The position numbers and the translations under genes are program-made. From Mycobacterium lentiflavum (GTDB lineage: Bacteria > Actinomycetota > Actinomycetes > Mycobacteriales > Mycobacteriaceae): a stretch of DNA of 64,000 nucleotides. The DNA lies in the NCBI RefSeq assembly GCF_022374895.2, contig NZ_CP092423.2, forward strand, positions 4,216,001 through 4,280,000, written 5' to 3'. How positions within the stretch are numbered: position 1 is the stretch's first letter; each line of letters starts with the position of its first letter. This document shows positions 1 through 9,362 of this stretch, one piece after another. A model generated the notes under the pieces. The model had not been told where the DNA came from. It did no database searches and saw nothing but the letters and a program-made list of their open reading frames with translations.

Positions 1-990
1 GTATTCCGTTTCCCGGATCGTGGCACCGTTACCCAGTGCCGCGATCGGCAGTCGGAACAGTTGGCCGAGCTCGACGATCTCCGCGACGGTGCGTTCGGCC
101 AGCCACGGGCCGATCTGCTCGCGGATCAGGTCGCGATAAGCCCACCGGCCGATCTGAAAACGCAGCTGCTCAATCTCTTCAAGCGCCGGGCACTCGACCA
201 TCGCCAGGAAGTCGAGCCATTGCTGACCGGTCACCATGGTGATCCCGACGTAGCCATCCTTGGCCGGCTCGATCGACGGGACTTCGGTGGTACGGCTGAT
301 CGGCGGCACCCGCAACAACTGTGAATGCAGCCATTCGCTGCTCTGCATCAACGTCATCGCCTCGAGCATCGAGAGGTCGAGGTGCTCACCGGGACCGCCG
401 TGCTCGACGCGACGACGCACGGCCAGCGCGCCAAACGCGGCGAACACGCCGCCCATGTACTCGCCCAGGTCGCCGCCGATCGAGATCGGGGGCCCGGCCG
501 GATCGCCGCGGAAACCCGGCGAGCCGGCCCAGGCCTGCAGGGTGAACTCGCTGGCGGCACGGTCGGCATATGGTCCGGTCCAGCCGAAGTCGGAGATCGT
601 GACGACGACCGCCTGCGGCGCGTCTGTGAGCAGCCGGCGCGGATCGATACCCAGCGCTGCGGCGCGGGACCGGCCGGCGGTGAGGATGATCACGTCGGCG
701 CCCGCCAATTCGGCCCGCAGACGCTGCGAGCCGGGCGCAAAGGTCATGCTCTGCTTGCCGGCGTTGAGGTAGCTGTAGAACGGCGACGCCTGGCCGTCGG
801 GCACCGACGAACCTGACGCCGAATAACCCCGCAGCCAATCGCCTTGCGGCGGTTCGATTTTGCGCACCCGCGCCCCGGCGTCGACCAGCAACTTGCCGCA
901 GTAGCTGCCAGCTATCCGGTCGCTGATCTCGACCACCCGCAGCTCGTGCAGCGGTGTCGGACGGTCGTCAGACCCCTGGCTCAATTGCAT
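1..990 (-). CDS. Family III CoA-transferase (CaiB/BaiF), C-terminus outside window
   Basis: Transfers CoA between carboxylic acids, activating or recycling acyl groups; cytosolic. 330 codons are present and the frame is still open at base 1, so the gene is cut by the window edge. The N-terminus has the family's start (EISDRIAGSYCGKLL, then KIEPPQGDWLRG). The segment GPPISIGGDLGEYMGG holds the Gly-Asp where family III enzymes carry the nucleophilic aspartate. The ATG at 988-990 is the first good start after the AT-rich promoter region. It is divergent from the GntR regulator at 1105, its probable controller. The substrate is unknown; a second member lies at 47573-48802. Confidence 0.88.
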   Translation of the reverse strand, partial: MQLSQGSDDRPTPLHELRVVEISDRIAGSYCGKLLVDAGARVRKIEPPQGDWLRGYSASGSSVPDGQASPFYSYLNAGKQSMTFAPGSQRLRAELAGADVIILTAGRSRAAALGIDPRRLLTDAPQAVVVTISDFGWTGPYADRAASEFTLQAWAGSPGFRGDPAGPPISIGGDLGEYMGGVFAAFGALAVRRRVEHGGPGEHLDLSMLEAMTLMQSSEWLHSQLLRVPPISRTTEVPSIEPAKDGYVGITMVTGQQWLDFLAMVECPALEEIEQLRFQIGRWAYRDLIREQIGPWLAERTVAEIVELGQLFRLPIAALGNGATIRETEY

Positions 991-1104
991 CCGTCCTTCC
1001 GATCGACACGCGATCAGAGATGCTATTTATATCATTACTGCTAAAATAGCTAAGCCAGCTGAGTGCGCGCTCGCCGCTCTTCCCGCTGCTCCTGCGAGGA
1101 TTGG
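991..1104. promoter_or_regulatory. Divergent promoter region with AT-rich inverted repeat
   Basis: This 114-bp gap separates the CoA-transferase (minus) from the GntR gene (plus). It contains GCTATTT (1022-1028) and its inverted copy AAATAGC (1044-1050) with a 15-bp spacer, in strongly AT-rich DNA. The first ten bases, GCTATTTATA (1022-1031), recur exactly at 27931-27940. A site between a regulator and its divergent neighbour is a plausible autoregulatory operator; which protein binds is inference. Confidence 0.55.
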
Positions 1105-1938
1105 ATGACCACCCTGGGAATCGGGCCCGATGCACGTCGCCGGTTGTCGGCGCCGAGGATCGCCGAAATCGTAGCCGACGAACTGCGCCGGCAGATCATC
1201 GACGGCGAGCTTGCCGACGGCGATCTCCTGCCGCGCCAGGAAGTACTGGTCGAACAGTTCAACGTCAGCCTGGTCTCGCTGCGCGAAGCATTGCGCATTC
1301 TAGAAACCGAGGGTTTGGTGTCGGTGCGCCGCGGTAACCGTGGCGGCGCCGTCGTGCACGCACCGGCCAAGACCAGCGCGGCCTACATGCTCGGGCTGTT
1401 GCTGCAGAGCGAGGCCGTTCAGGTCGAAGACCTGGGCATGGCGTTGCAGGAACTCGAGCCCGCGTGCGCCGCGCTCGCGGCTCAGCGGCCGGACCGGGCG
1501 GACACCCTGGTGCCAGAACTCAAGCAGGTCAACGATTCGATGGCCGAACATCTCGACGACGGGCGACTGTTCACCGAAATCGGCCGCCAGTTCCACGATC
1601 TCATCGTGCAGGGCTGCGGAAACCACACCATCATCGCGGTCGTCGGCAGCCTGGAGACGCTGTGGAGCAGCCACGAGCGTCAATGGGCCGACGAGAGCGC
1701 GGCGCGCGGCACCTATCCCTCGCTGACCCAGCGGCGTGCGGTCCTCAACACCCACGTCAAGCTCGCCGAGACCATTGCCGAGGGCGACGTCGACCGGGCA
1801 CGGCGCATCGCGGGACGTCACCTCGCCGACACGCAGACCTATGTGCTGGCCGGCCGGCCCAGCCAACGGATCTATGCCCTTTCGCCGCAGGCTCATTCTC
1901 GTTCAGGGGCACGCCCGCGCGATCTCCGGCAGTCCTGA
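1105..1938 (+). CDS. GntR-family (FadR subfamily) transcriptional regulator
   Basis: 277-aa DNA-binding repressor or activator. Residues about 18-85 form the GntR winged helix (RIAEIVADELRRQI, then SLVSLREALRILETEGLV and the VRRGNRGG wing). The remainder is an all-helical FadR/FCD-type ligand domain (LEPACAALAAQR, then FHDLIVQGCGN). An upstream in-frame ATG at 1063 exists, but the ATG at 1105 has GCGAGGA (1094-1100) just ahead and matches where the family begins. It is followed after 17 bp by an SDR gene, probably co-transcribed, and diverges from the CoA-transferase. FCD regulators usually sense small carboxylates or acyl-CoAs; the ligand here is unknown. Confidence 0.9.
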   Translation: MTTLGIGPDARRRLSAPRIAEIVADELRRQIIDGELADGDLLPRQEVLVEQFNVSLVSLREALRILETEGLVSVRRGNRGGAVVHAPAKTSAAYMLGLLLQSEAVQVEDLGMALQELEPACAALAAQRPDRADTLVPELKQVNDSMAEHLDDGRLFTEIGRQFHDLIVQGCGNHTIIAVVGSLETLWSSHERQWADESAARGTYPSLTQRRAVLNTHVKLAETIAEGDVDRARRIAGRHLADTQTYVLAGRPSQRIYALSPQAHSRSGARPRDLRQS

Positions 1939-1955
1939 GGAAGCCACCCATCGGT

Positions 1956-2675
1956 ATGCGAACCGCGTTGGTCACCGGCGGCAGCGGCGGGATCGGAAAG
2001 GGCTGCGGGCGCAAGCTCGCCGAACTCGGTTACGACGTGGTCCTGGTGGCTCGCCGCGAGGATCCGTTACGCGCGGCCGCCGAGGAGATCGGGGCCCGTC
2101 ACATCGTGGCCGACGCATCCGATCCGGACGGATTCGCCGCTGCGATGAGCACTTTGGAAACGATCGACCTTGTCGTTCACGCCGCCGGCGCGCTCGGCGG
2201 AACATATGCGCGCAAGCAGACTTTCGAGCAGTGGCAGACCATCATCTCGGCCAACCTGGATTCGTGCTTCGTGGTGACCGCCGCGGTGCTGCCGCGGATG
2301 CGCGCCGGATCCCGATTCGTATTCATCTCGTCGTCGGCCGCACACGAGCCGATGATGGCCCGCACCGCCTACTCCGCGTCGAAAGCCGGCATGAACGCGT
2401 TCGCCCGTGCCCTGGCGCTCGAAGTCGACCGCGACGGCATCGCCGTGCACATCGTCACGCCGGGCCCGGTGGAAACCGAGATGCTGGCCGACGTTCCCTT
2501 CGAGATGTTCGCGATTCAGATCTCCGATGTCGCCGAAGCGGTCGCCTGGCTGGACACCGTGGACCCGTCCGTCGATCTGCCGGAGATCCGGCTGTCCGCG
2601 GTGCAGCGAGGTCCGTACGCTCGCCCGCCGGTCGTTCCTAACGAAGCGCGCCGCCGGCGTCAGGGAACGGCTTGA
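1956..2675 (+). CDS. Short-chain dehydrogenase/reductase (SDR)
   Basis: 239-aa NAD(P)-dependent oxidoreductase. The Rossmann motif TGGSGGIG is at residues about 7-14, the usual NAG is HAAG, and the catalytic YSASK tetrad segment follows SSSAAHEPMMARTA. The start is the ATG at 1956, 17 bp after the GntR stop, with GAGGAAG at 1937-1943. The C-terminus overlaps the converging LLM gene by 38 bp (2638-2675), unusually long for convergent genes here. The C-terminal third is shorter than in classical SDRs and substrate-loop residues are not diagnostic. It probably oxidises or reduces a hydroxy/keto intermediate of the nearby CoA pathway (inference). Confidence 0.88.
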   Translation: MRTALVTGGSGGIGKGCGRKLAELGYDVVLVARREDPLRAAAEEIGARHIVADASDPDGFAAAMSTLETIDLVVHAAGALGGTYARKQTFEQWQTIISANLDSCFVVTAAVLPRMRAGSRFVFISSSAAHEPMMARTAYSASKAGMNAFARALALEVDRDGIAVHIVTPGPVETEMLADVPFEMFAIQISDVAEAVAWLDTVDPSVDLPEIRLSAVQRGPYARPPVVPNEARRRRQGTA

Positions 2676-3522
2676 TCACTGTTTCGCCGAACTCGTGCAG
2701 CGACTCCGGCTTCGCGAAATCAGCGAACCACACATAGAAGCGCTCGACTCCCTGGGCGGCCAGGCCCGCGAAATGCTGGGTCAGCTCGCCCGCGTCACCG
2801 CACACCAGACCCGCCCCGAGCGCGCCGAAGCGCCGGGTGCTGACCTCGCGCACGGTCTCGGGGTCGGCGCCAGAGTGGGCGAACCCGATCATCTGCTGCA
2901 CCGAGATGCGGGCGCTGCCCGCCGACGGGGCCAGCTTGGACAACCGGTCGATGTGGTCGGCCTGCAGGTTCCACCAATCCGCGTGATTGCGAACAAGTTC
3001 CATCATCCGACGCCCGCTGCCACCCAGAACCAGCGGTATCGGATGGTTGCGCCTGGGCAATTGAACCGCTGCGTCGTCGCCGGCCGCCCCCTTGGTTTCA
3101 TCGCCCCAGTACTGTCTGATCAGCGCCAGATGACGGCCAAGCTGCGCAACGCGGGCAACCGGATCCTGCTGACCGACATCGAATCTGGTGAACTCGGCGG
3201 GCCAGGACCCCGAACCCAGGCCCAGATCGAACCTGCCGCCCGATGCGTCCGACAGCGTGACGGCTTGTTTGGCGAGCACGGCGGGATGCCGAAAAGCGTC
3301 GCACAGCACCAGATGTCCGATCCGCAGCCGCTCCGTCTTGGCCGCCACCCAGGTAGCGACGGCCATTGCCTCCCAAATGCTTTCGCCGGGCAACCCGGGC
3401 GCCTCGAGGTGATCGATGAACGCCATTCCGTCGAAGCCACTGGCTTCGGCAGCCCGCGCTCGTTCCGTGATGTCGCCCACCGACAACCGCACCTGCGGCA
3501 GGAACAGATACCACTCGACCAT
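2638..3522 (-). CDS. LLM-class flavin-dependent oxidoreductase
   Basis: 294-aa member of the bacterial luciferase-like TIM-barrel family; many mycobacterial members use F420 or reduced FMN. Characteristic segments are GFDGMAFIDHLEAPG near the N-terminus, RLRIGHLVLCDAFRHP in the middle, and LGLGSGSWPAEF. The ATG at 3520-3522 opens the frame. The gene stands alone on the minus strand, diverging from the acyl-CoA dehydrogenase operon at 3592 across a 69-bp gap and converging on the SDR gene with overlap. Substrate unknown; the family carries out monooxygenation or hydride transfer. Confidence 0.85.
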   Translation of the reverse strand: MVEWYLFLPQVRLSVGDITERARAAEASGFDGMAFIDHLEAPGLPGESIWEAMAVATWVAAKTERLRIGHLVLCDAFRHPAVLAKQAVTLSDASGGRFDLGLGSGSWPAEFTRFDVGQQDPVARVAQLGRHLALIRQYWGDETKGAAGDDAAVQLPRRNHPIPLVLGGSGRRMMELVRNHADWWNLQADHIDRLSKLAPSAGSARISVQQMIGFAHSGADPETVREVSTRRFGALGAGLVCGDAGELTQHFAGLAAQGVERFYVWFADFAKPESLHEFGETVIKPFPDAGGALR

Positions 3523-3591
3523 GCGCCACCTATGCTCGTGCCGATTGCAACAGCGCGGCTAGTTTACTATCTTTATTATGTTAGGGGTCTT
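3523..3591. promoter_or_regulatory. Divergent promoter between LLM gene and acyl-CoA dehydrogenase operon
   Basis: The gap is AT-rich compared with its surroundings (GTTTACTATCTTTATTATG around 3563). A -10-like TATGTT ends about 9 bp before the ATG at 3592, and an AGGGG at 3583-3587 gives a close ribosome site. A very short leader is likely for the plus-strand operon. Confidence 0.4.
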
Positions 3592-4656
3592 ATGGATGTC
3601 GGACTGACTTCGGATCAGCTGTCGCTGCGCGACACCGTGCGCGACATTTTGCGTACCGAATGTCCTCCCGGTGTCACGCGGCAGGCCCTGACGGACCCGG
3701 AGCGCTGGCGCGCTCTGTGGAAGACCGTAGTCGACTTGGGTTGGACCGAACTCGCCGCACCGGCAGGCGGTGACTTCGGGCCCGTCGAGCAGGCAGTTGT
3801 TCTCGAGGAGTGCGGTGCCGCGTTGGCCCCAATTCCGTTGCTCAGCAGCGTAGGTTTGGCCGCGGGTGTCTTGCGGGCCGGTGGTCTGGACAAGATGCTC
3901 GCCGATATCGCCGGCGGCGTCGTTGCCACCCTTGCGGTGCACGCCAAGGGATCTCGGCTGCCCGGGCCGCTGACCTTGCGCGACGGACGGGTGCGCGGCC
4001 GGGCGGTCGCGGTCCCCGACGCGGGTCGGGCAGAGCTGATCGTCACGCTGGCCAAATCGCTCGACGGTTATGTCGCCGTGGTGGTGCGCACCGGCGACGG
4101 CGTGACGATCACCGCGGGCGAATCCACCGACCCCGCGCACCCGGTCGCCGACGTCGAAATCGAGGCCGAACCCGTCGCCTTCGCGCCCGTCGACCTCGAG
4201 TCGGCGCTGACCGCACCGATGGTGGCCGTCGCCGCCGATCTGGTCGGCACCGCCGGCGCCGCCTTGCACCTGTCCGTCGAGCACGCGAAGTCGCGCCGTC
4301 AGTTCGGAGCCCCGATCGGGTCGTTTCAGGGAATCAAGCACGCGCTGGCCGACAACTATGTCGCCGTCGAGCGCGCCCGCAGCCTCACCTACGCGGCCGC
4401 AGCCGGCCTCGCCGATGCGAACACCGCACCCGCGGACGCCTGGACTGCCGCGGCATTGGCCAAGGCGGCGGCCGGCGACGCCGCGGCCACCTGTGCCCGC
4501 ACCGCCGTCCAGGTGCACGGCGCGCTGGGGCAGACCTGGGAGCACGACGCCCACCTCTATGTCCGGCATGCCTGGCAGGGTGCGGCGCAGTTGGGCGACA
4601 GTCGCGCGCTCTACCACGAGGTGGGCTGCCGCTTCGTCGCCGGCGGTGCGGCATGA
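3592..4656 (+). CDS. Acyl-CoA dehydrogenase, short (beta-type) subunit
   Basis: 354-aa FadE-family protein that would help oxidise an acyl-CoA to the enoyl-CoA. It carries SRRQFGAPIGSFQGIKHALA (the FAD/substrate helix) and the QVHGALGQTWEHD segment, but lacks the C-terminal (Y)GGT-E-V-Q-R-N signature, which is in the next gene. This division matches the mycobacterial alpha2-beta2 acyl-CoA dehydrogenases made from two neighbouring fadE genes (known for steroid side chains). It is first gene of a five-gene operon joined by ATGA/TAATG/GTGA overlaps to 9362. The ATG at 3592 has AGGGG four bases upstream. Substrate not determinable. Confidence 0.88.
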   Translation: MDVGLTSDQLSLRDTVRDILRTECPPGVTRQALTDPERWRALWKTVVDLGWTELAAPAGGDFGPVEQAVVLEECGAALAPIPLLSSVGLAAGVLRAGGLDKMLADIAGGVVATLAVHAKGSRLPGPLTLRDGRVRGRAVAVPDAGRAELIVTLAKSLDGYVAVVVRTGDGVTITAGESTDPAHPVADVEIEAEPVAFAPVDLESALTAPMVAVAADLVGTAGAALHLSVEHAKSRRQFGAPIGSFQGIKHALADNYVAVERARSLTYAAAAGLADANTAPADAWTAAALAKAAAGDAAATCARTAVQVHGALGQTWEHDAHLYVRHAWQGAAQLGDSRALYHEVGCRFVAGGAA

Positions 4657-5777
4657 CGACTCCATCCGAAGTGGTCGCCGAGTACGTCGACTGGTTGGCC
4701 GCATTCCTGCCCGCCGACTACTACGAGAACTACCGACGGTATCGCTGGGACATCCCGCTGCGCCGCGACCATCAGCGGGCCGCGTTCGAGGCCGGGTGGA
4801 TCCAGCCGACCTGGCCGCGCGAGCATGGCGGCCGATCGTTGGGCCTGCGCGACGCGATGGAGATACGCATCGAGGGCGCCTTGCGGTCGGCGCCCAAGCT
4901 GCCCAACGTTCAAGGGCCGGGCGTCGCCGCACCCGGCATCCGCCAGTTCGGCACGCCCGCCCAGATCGAGCGCCTGCTGGTGCCGCTGCTGCGCGGCGAC
5001 GAGTGGTGGGCGCTCGGCATGTCCGAACCGGAAGCCGGATCGGATTTCGCCGGACTGCGCACCCGCGCCGAGCAGGACACAGACGTCTTCCGGGTCAACG
5101 GTCACAAGATTTGGACCACACAGGCCCACGAATCACGGTGGTGCACGCTCTATGCCCGCACGGACCCGAACGCGCCCAAACACCGTGGCATCTCGTGCCT
5201 GATCCTCGACCTGCACTCCCCCGGCGTGCGCATCGAACCCATCCGAATGTCGTCGATCTCCGATGAGACGTTCTGCGAAGTCTTCCTCGACGACGTCGAG
5301 ATCCCATTGGAGAATCTGCTGGGCCCGCTCAACGGGGGCTGGAACGTCGCGCTGTCGTCGCTGCACCACGAACGCCAGATGATCTGGATCATGAACTGGG
5401 TCGAAATCAAGCGCGGACTCAACGCGGTGCGCGGGGCACGTCACGGCGGTGCCGGCGAGGAACGCCAGGATCTGTGCGCCGAACTCGGGTCGCTGCTTGC
5501 CGACGCCGAAGCACTGCGGGCCACCGGATACCGAGCGCTGGGCAACGAACTGGCCGGCCGGAACAGCCCCGAAGCCGACATTATGAAGCTGCTCGGATCG
5601 GTTACCTTGCAACGGGTTTGGGAGCTCGCAGCCGCCGGCGAAGGACCGAGCTCGGCCAGCGATCCGGATCTGTTGTTCGAGCGCCAGGACGCGCTCGCCG
5701 CCACCATCTACGGCGGAACGTCGGAGGTGCAGCGCAACATCATCGCCGAGCGACTGCTCGGGCTGCCGAAGGGATAA
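4653..5777 (+). CDS. Acyl-CoA dehydrogenase, long (alpha-type) subunit
   Basis: 374-aa FadE-family flavoenzyme. SEPEAGSDFAGLRTRA near residue 125 is the classical FAD/substrate motif; GHKIWTTQAHESRWC follows; YGGTSEVQRNIIAERLLG closes the protein. In the medium-chain enzyme the glutamate of YEGT is the catalytic base; here it is Gly, so the base must come from another site, as in FadE26-like or isovaleryl-type enzymes. The start overlaps the previous stop (ATGA at 4653-4656), so the two polypeptides are translationally coupled and probably one heteromer. Confidence 0.9.
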   Translation: MTTPSEVVAEYVDWLAAFLPADYYENYRRYRWDIPLRRDHQRAAFEAGWIQPTWPREHGGRSLGLRDAMEIRIEGALRSAPKLPNVQGPGVAAPGIRQFGTPAQIERLLVPLLRGDEWWALGMSEPEAGSDFAGLRTRAEQDTDVFRVNGHKIWTTQAHESRWCTLYARTDPNAPKHRGISCLILDLHSPGVRIEPIRMSSISDETFCEVFLDDVEIPLENLLGPLNGGWNVALSSLHHERQMIWIMNWVEIKRGLNAVRGARHGGAGEERQDLCAELGSLLADAEALRATGYRALGNELAGRNSPEADIMKLLGSVTLQRVWELAAAGEGPSSASDPDLLFERQDALAATIYGGTSEVQRNIIAERLLGLPKG

Positions 5778-6928
5778 TGATGGATTACGACCTCGGCGAC
5801 GACGCCGTCGAACTGCGACACCGCCTGCGGGAGTTGATCGCTCACCACGTGCCACCCGACTTCCTCGGGGCCTGTACGGAGGATCCGGCGGACCTCGCCA
5901 CTACCGAGACGTTCTGCAAGCTGCTGGCCGTCGAGGGGCTGTTGGCGCTGGCCTGGCCGAAAGAGCATGGCGGCGGGGGTGGTTCGGTCTGGCAGCAGAC
6001 CGTGCTACGCGAAGAGATGTGGGCCCAGCACGAGCCCCGCGGTCCGCAATACATGGGCATCAACTGGGTCGGCCCGGCACTGATGCGCTATGGCACCGAA
6101 GAGCAGAAGACCAAACACCTGGCGGCCATCGCCTCCGGCGATGTGATTTGGTGCCAGGGCTTTTCCGAACCGGAGGCCGGATCCGACCTGGTCTCGTTGC
6201 GTACCCGCGCCGTGCCCGACGGCGACGGGTGGCGCATCACCGGCCAGAAGGTGTGGACGTCGTACGCTCAGATGGCGTCGTGGTGCGTACTGGCGACCTG
6301 CACCGACCCCGACGCGCCAAAGCACAAGCGGCTCACCCTTTTTCTGATACCGATGGATCGGCCCGGTTTGACGGTGCGGCCGATCCCGTCGATGTTGGGC
6401 CCGCATCACCTCAATGAGATGTTCCTCGACGATGTGCCGGCGTATCCCGGTGACGTGCTCGGTGAGCCCGGTGACGGCTGGCGGGTGATGCGCGAAGCGC
6501 TCGCGTTCGAGCGCGTCGGCATCGCACGCTACGCACGCTGCGAGTCGCTGCTGCACCGCATGCAACGCGAGCTCGGCGATGACTGGGACCGGCTGCCCGA
6601 ATCACTTCGGGCCCGGTGGGTCCGGGCACTTGTCGACTTGCGAGTGGCCCGGCTGCTGGCATACCGCGCGGTGTCGCTGCAGGACGACCCATCGGCCGGG
6701 GCGGCGGCCAGCGCCGCTCGCATCGCGACCACCACCTGCGATCAACAGGTCGCCGAGCTGCTGTTCGACGTGCTCGGGCCGGTCGCGCTGGACAGCGGGG
6801 CGTCGTCGGCACTGCACGGGGCGATTGAAGACCATTGGCGCTACGCACAAGCAGCCACCGTGGCATCGGGCACCATCGAGGTGCAGCGCATGTTGGTGGC
6901 ACGAGACGCTCTCGGAGAACGCCGGTGA
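5777..6928 (+). CDS. Acyl-CoA dehydrogenase, long (alpha-type) subunit
   Basis: 383-aa FadE-family protein. FSEPEAGSDLVSLRTRAV and GQKVWTSYAQMASW mark the middle domain; the C-terminus reads ASGTIEVQRMLVARDALG. The start is either the ATG at 5777, overlapping the preceding TAA, or the ATG directly after it at 5780. The next gene is its likely short partner (GTGA overlap). This gives two consecutive dehydrogenase pairs in one operon, as expected if two different acyl-CoA intermediates, or two ring and side-chain steps, are handled. Confidence 0.89.
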   Translation: MMDYDLGDDAVELRHRLRELIAHHVPPDFLGACTEDPADLATTETFCKLLAVEGLLALAWPKEHGGGGGSVWQQTVLREEMWAQHEPRGPQYMGINWVGPALMRYGTEEQKTKHLAAIASGDVIWCQGFSEPEAGSDLVSLRTRAVPDGDGWRITGQKVWTSYAQMASWCVLATCTDPDAPKHKRLTLFLIPMDRPGLTVRPIPSMLGPHHLNEMFLDDVPAYPGDVLGEPGDGWRVMREALAFERVGIARYARCESLLHRMQRELGDDWDRLPESLRARWVRALVDLRVARLLAYRAVSLQDDPSAGAAASAARIATTTCDQQVAELLFDVLGPVALDSGASSALHGAIEDHWRYAQAATVASGTIEVQRMLVARDALGERR

Positions 6929-7866
6929 AAACCACACTGCCACAAGATATTAGCGACTTCGCGGCGGTCGCCGCCAAACGGTTCGACCGGCTGGGCGGGC
7001 CACCGGCCGCCCTGCGGGCCGAGCAAGACGACAGCGTCCGGGACGCGGCGCGCGGTGCCCTGAGCGAGCTAGGCGCGTTCGAACTCGACGTGCGGTCCGG
7101 TCCCGACGACGTGTTGGCCGCGGCGGTGCTGTGCCAAACCGCCGGCGCGCACGCGCTGCCCTATCCCCTCGTCGAGGAGCTGCTGGCGATCGACGGTGCC
7201 CGGCTGGCCCTGGTCAACCCCGAGGCGCCGCGCATCGACCACGGCGACCTGCCCGGCGACTGGATCGCCGCCGACCTGGACGGCAATCGCTACCGGGTGC
7301 AGATCGCGTCGCGGACCAGCGCCAAATTGGGGCCGTTCCTGGTGCCGGCCACAATCAACGCAGCCGACGGGACAGTTCCGGCCGCCGACGTTAATCTTCA
7401 TCTCGTGCTGGGATCATGGCGGATTCTGGGAGCGATGCAGCGCTCGCTGCAGATCGTCACCGACCACGTGCAGGCCCGCATCCAGTTCGGCAAGCCGCTG
7501 GCGGACTTCCAGGCCGTCCGGTTCGCCGTCGCGGATGCCTCCGTCGCGGTACGCGGTCTGCACGAATTGGCGAAGTACACCATTTGCCGGCCCGAATCGC
7601 TGCCGGTGCAGGTGCATTCCGCCGACGCGCTGGTGCTGCGGTTCAAGGCCACCGACACGGCACGGCAAGTGCTGCGCACCTCGCACCAGCTGCTTGGCGC
7701 CCTGGGCTTCTGCGACGAGTCCGATGTCAGCGTGCTAGACCGGCACACCCAGCCGCTGATCCGCCTTCCCCTGGGCGCCGAGGCGCTCGGGCTGCGCCTG
7801 ATCGCCGACGTCCGCGACGGCTCGCTGGAGACCCTGTTCAGCGAACCGGTTTCGGAGCCCATATGA
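6925..7866 (+). CDS. Acyl-CoA dehydrogenase, short (beta-type) subunit
   Basis: 313-aa FadE-like protein with GTG start (GTGA overlap, 6925-6928). It is short for the family and retains ARIQFGKPLADFQAVRFAVA and QLLGALGFCDESD, but not the SEPEAGSD or GGT-EVQR motifs, so it cannot be a complete dehydrogenase alone. It most likely completes the FAD site of the preceding subunit. The usual WEHD is ESDV here, making it the most diverged of the four short subunits in the window. Confidence 0.82.
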   Translation: MKTTLPQDISDFAAVAAKRFDRLGGPPAALRAEQDDSVRDAARGALSELGAFELDVRSGPDDVLAAAVLCQTAGAHALPYPLVEELLAIDGARLALVNPEAPRIDHGDLPGDWIAADLDGNRYRVQIASRTSAKLGPFLVPATINAADGTVPAADVNLHLVLGSWRILGAMQRSLQIVTDHVQARIQFGKPLADFQAVRFAVADASVAVRGLHELAKYTICRPESLPVQVHSADALVLRFKATDTARQVLRTSHQLLGALGFCDESDVSVLDRHTQPLIRLPLGAEALGLRLIADVRDGSLETLFSEPVSEPI

Positions 7867-9362
7867 CGACGGAGTCAGCCACGGCCGGGGTGACGCCGAA
7901 CCCGTTCGAAGACGGAGTCCCGTTCGGCACCAAACTGGCCGAGCTCGCCGAGGAGCGGGGTGACCAGCCGGCGGTGACGACTGTCGCGCTGGACGGCACC
8001 GCCCAGACGCTGAGTTTTCGCGAGCTCGGCGCCCGCGCCAACCAGTGGGGGCGGGCCCTGGCCGCCCGCGGGGCCGAAACGGGTTCACTTGTCGCGCTTG
8101 CCATCCCAAACTCACAACATCTGGTGCTGGCCACGCTGGGGTGTTGGAAAATCGGCGCGGTCCCGATTCCCATGCACTGGGATCTGCCCGAATGGGAGCG
8201 GGATCGGGTGCGCGCGGTGATCGACCCCGCCGTCGTCGTCGACGAAGACACCCGATGGGAGTTGGATGCCCGGGCCGCCGGGGAATCGACCAGTCCCCTG
8301 CCCGAGGCCGTTTCCCCTCACGCCAACGGAATCTGTAGCAGCGGGTCGACGGGCGTACCCAAGGTGATCCTCAGTTTGGCTCCGTCGCTGTGGATACCGC
8401 AGCACGGCGAACCGTTTCTGTCCAACTGGACGCCGGTGGCCAAGCCACAGACCATCCTGGTGCCCGCGCCGATGTATCACACCAACGGCTTCGCGACCTT
8501 CCTGATGCTGCTCAGCGGCGACCATCTGGTGATCCTCGAAAAGTTCGATGCGGCAGTGTTTGTCGATGCGATCGAGCGCTATCGGATCACCAACTTTACG
8601 GCCACGCCGACGATGCTGGCGCGCATCGCGGCGCTGCCCGACATTCGGCAGCGCGACCTGTCCAGCGTCGTGTTCATCCTGCAGGGCGCCGCGGTGATGC
8701 CACCGTCGCTGCTGCACACCTGGTTCGATCTGCTCAGCCCCGAGCAGATCGTGACGGCCTACGGCATGACCGAGAATCTCGGCCTCACCGCGTTGCGCGG
8801 CGACGAGTGGCTGGCGCATCCCGGCAGCGTCGGTCGCGGTTTCCGCGACACCGAGATCCGGATCCTGGATGCCGACAAGAACCCGCTGGGCCCCGGCGAA
8901 CACGGTGAGGTCTACCTGCGCTCGGTGATGAGCGCGGGCTACCGCTATCTGGGTGGGGCGCCGCCGCTGCCGTCGACCGACGACGGATTCCGGTCCGCCG
9001 GAGACATCGGGCATTTGGACGAGGACGGCTTCCTCTACATCGTCGACCGCCGGGTCGACATGATCGTCAGCGGCGGGGCGAACGTCTTTCCCGCCGAGGT
9101 CGAGTCGGCGCTCGCGGGGCACCCCGACATCGCCGACGTCGTGGTCATCGGACTGGCCGACGAACGGTGGGGACGCCGCGTGCACGCGGTGGTGCAGGCC
9201 GCCGAGGGCGTGGAGCTCACCGAGCAACATGTGATCGAGTACGCCAAAAACCGGCTGGCGCCCTACAAGGCGCCCAAGACGGTCGAGTTCGTCGACGCGA
9301 TACCTCGGACCGCAGCGACGAAGGTCAATCGCTCGGCGATGATCAAGGCCCGGGAGGGCTGA
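7863..9362 (+). CDS. Acyl-CoA synthetase (AMP-binding, ANL superfamily)
   Basis: 499-aa ligase forming an acyl-adenylate and then acyl-CoA. The phosphate-binding loop is SSGSTGVPK, a serine-rich variant of TSGTTGxPK; TAYGMTEN gives the A5 motif; SAGDIGHLDEDGFLYIVDR the hinge; SGGANVFPAEVE follows; and PRTAATKVNR holds the catalytic lysine. It is last gene of the 3592 operon (ATGA overlap at 7863) and supplies the CoA ester for the four dehydrogenase subunits upstream. A large bulky acid is plausible given the FadE pairs, but this is inference. Confidence 0.9.
   Translation: MTTESATAGVTPNPFEDGVPFGTKLAELAEERGDQPAVTTVALDGTAQTLSFRELGARANQWGRALAARGAETGSLVALAIPNSQHLVLATLGCWKIGAVPIPMHWDLPEWERDRVRAVIDPAVVVDEDTRWELDARAAGESTSPLPEAVSPHANGICSSGSTGVPKVILSLAPSLWIPQHGEPFLSNWTPVAKPQTILVPAPMYHTNGFATFLMLLSGDHLVILEKFDAAVFVDAIERYRITNFTATPTMLARIAALPDIRQRDLSSVVFILQGAAVMPPSLLHTWFDLLSPEQIVTAYGMTENLGLTALRGDEWLAHPGSVGRGFRDTEIRILDADKNPLGPGEHGEVYLRSVMSAGYRYLGGAPPLPSTDDGFRSAGDIGHLDEDGFLYIVDRRVDMIVSGGANVFPAEVESALAGHPDIADVVVIGLADERWGRRVHAVVQAAEGVELTEQHVIEYAKNRLAPYKAPKTVEFVDAIPRTAATKVNRSAMIKAREG

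Noticed and set aside
2407..4656. Single 749-codon frame spanning the SDR 3' region, the LLM gene and the dehydrogenase
   Set aside because: The first 395 codons have no domain signal and lie antisense to the LLM gene; only the part from 3592 is dehydrogenase.
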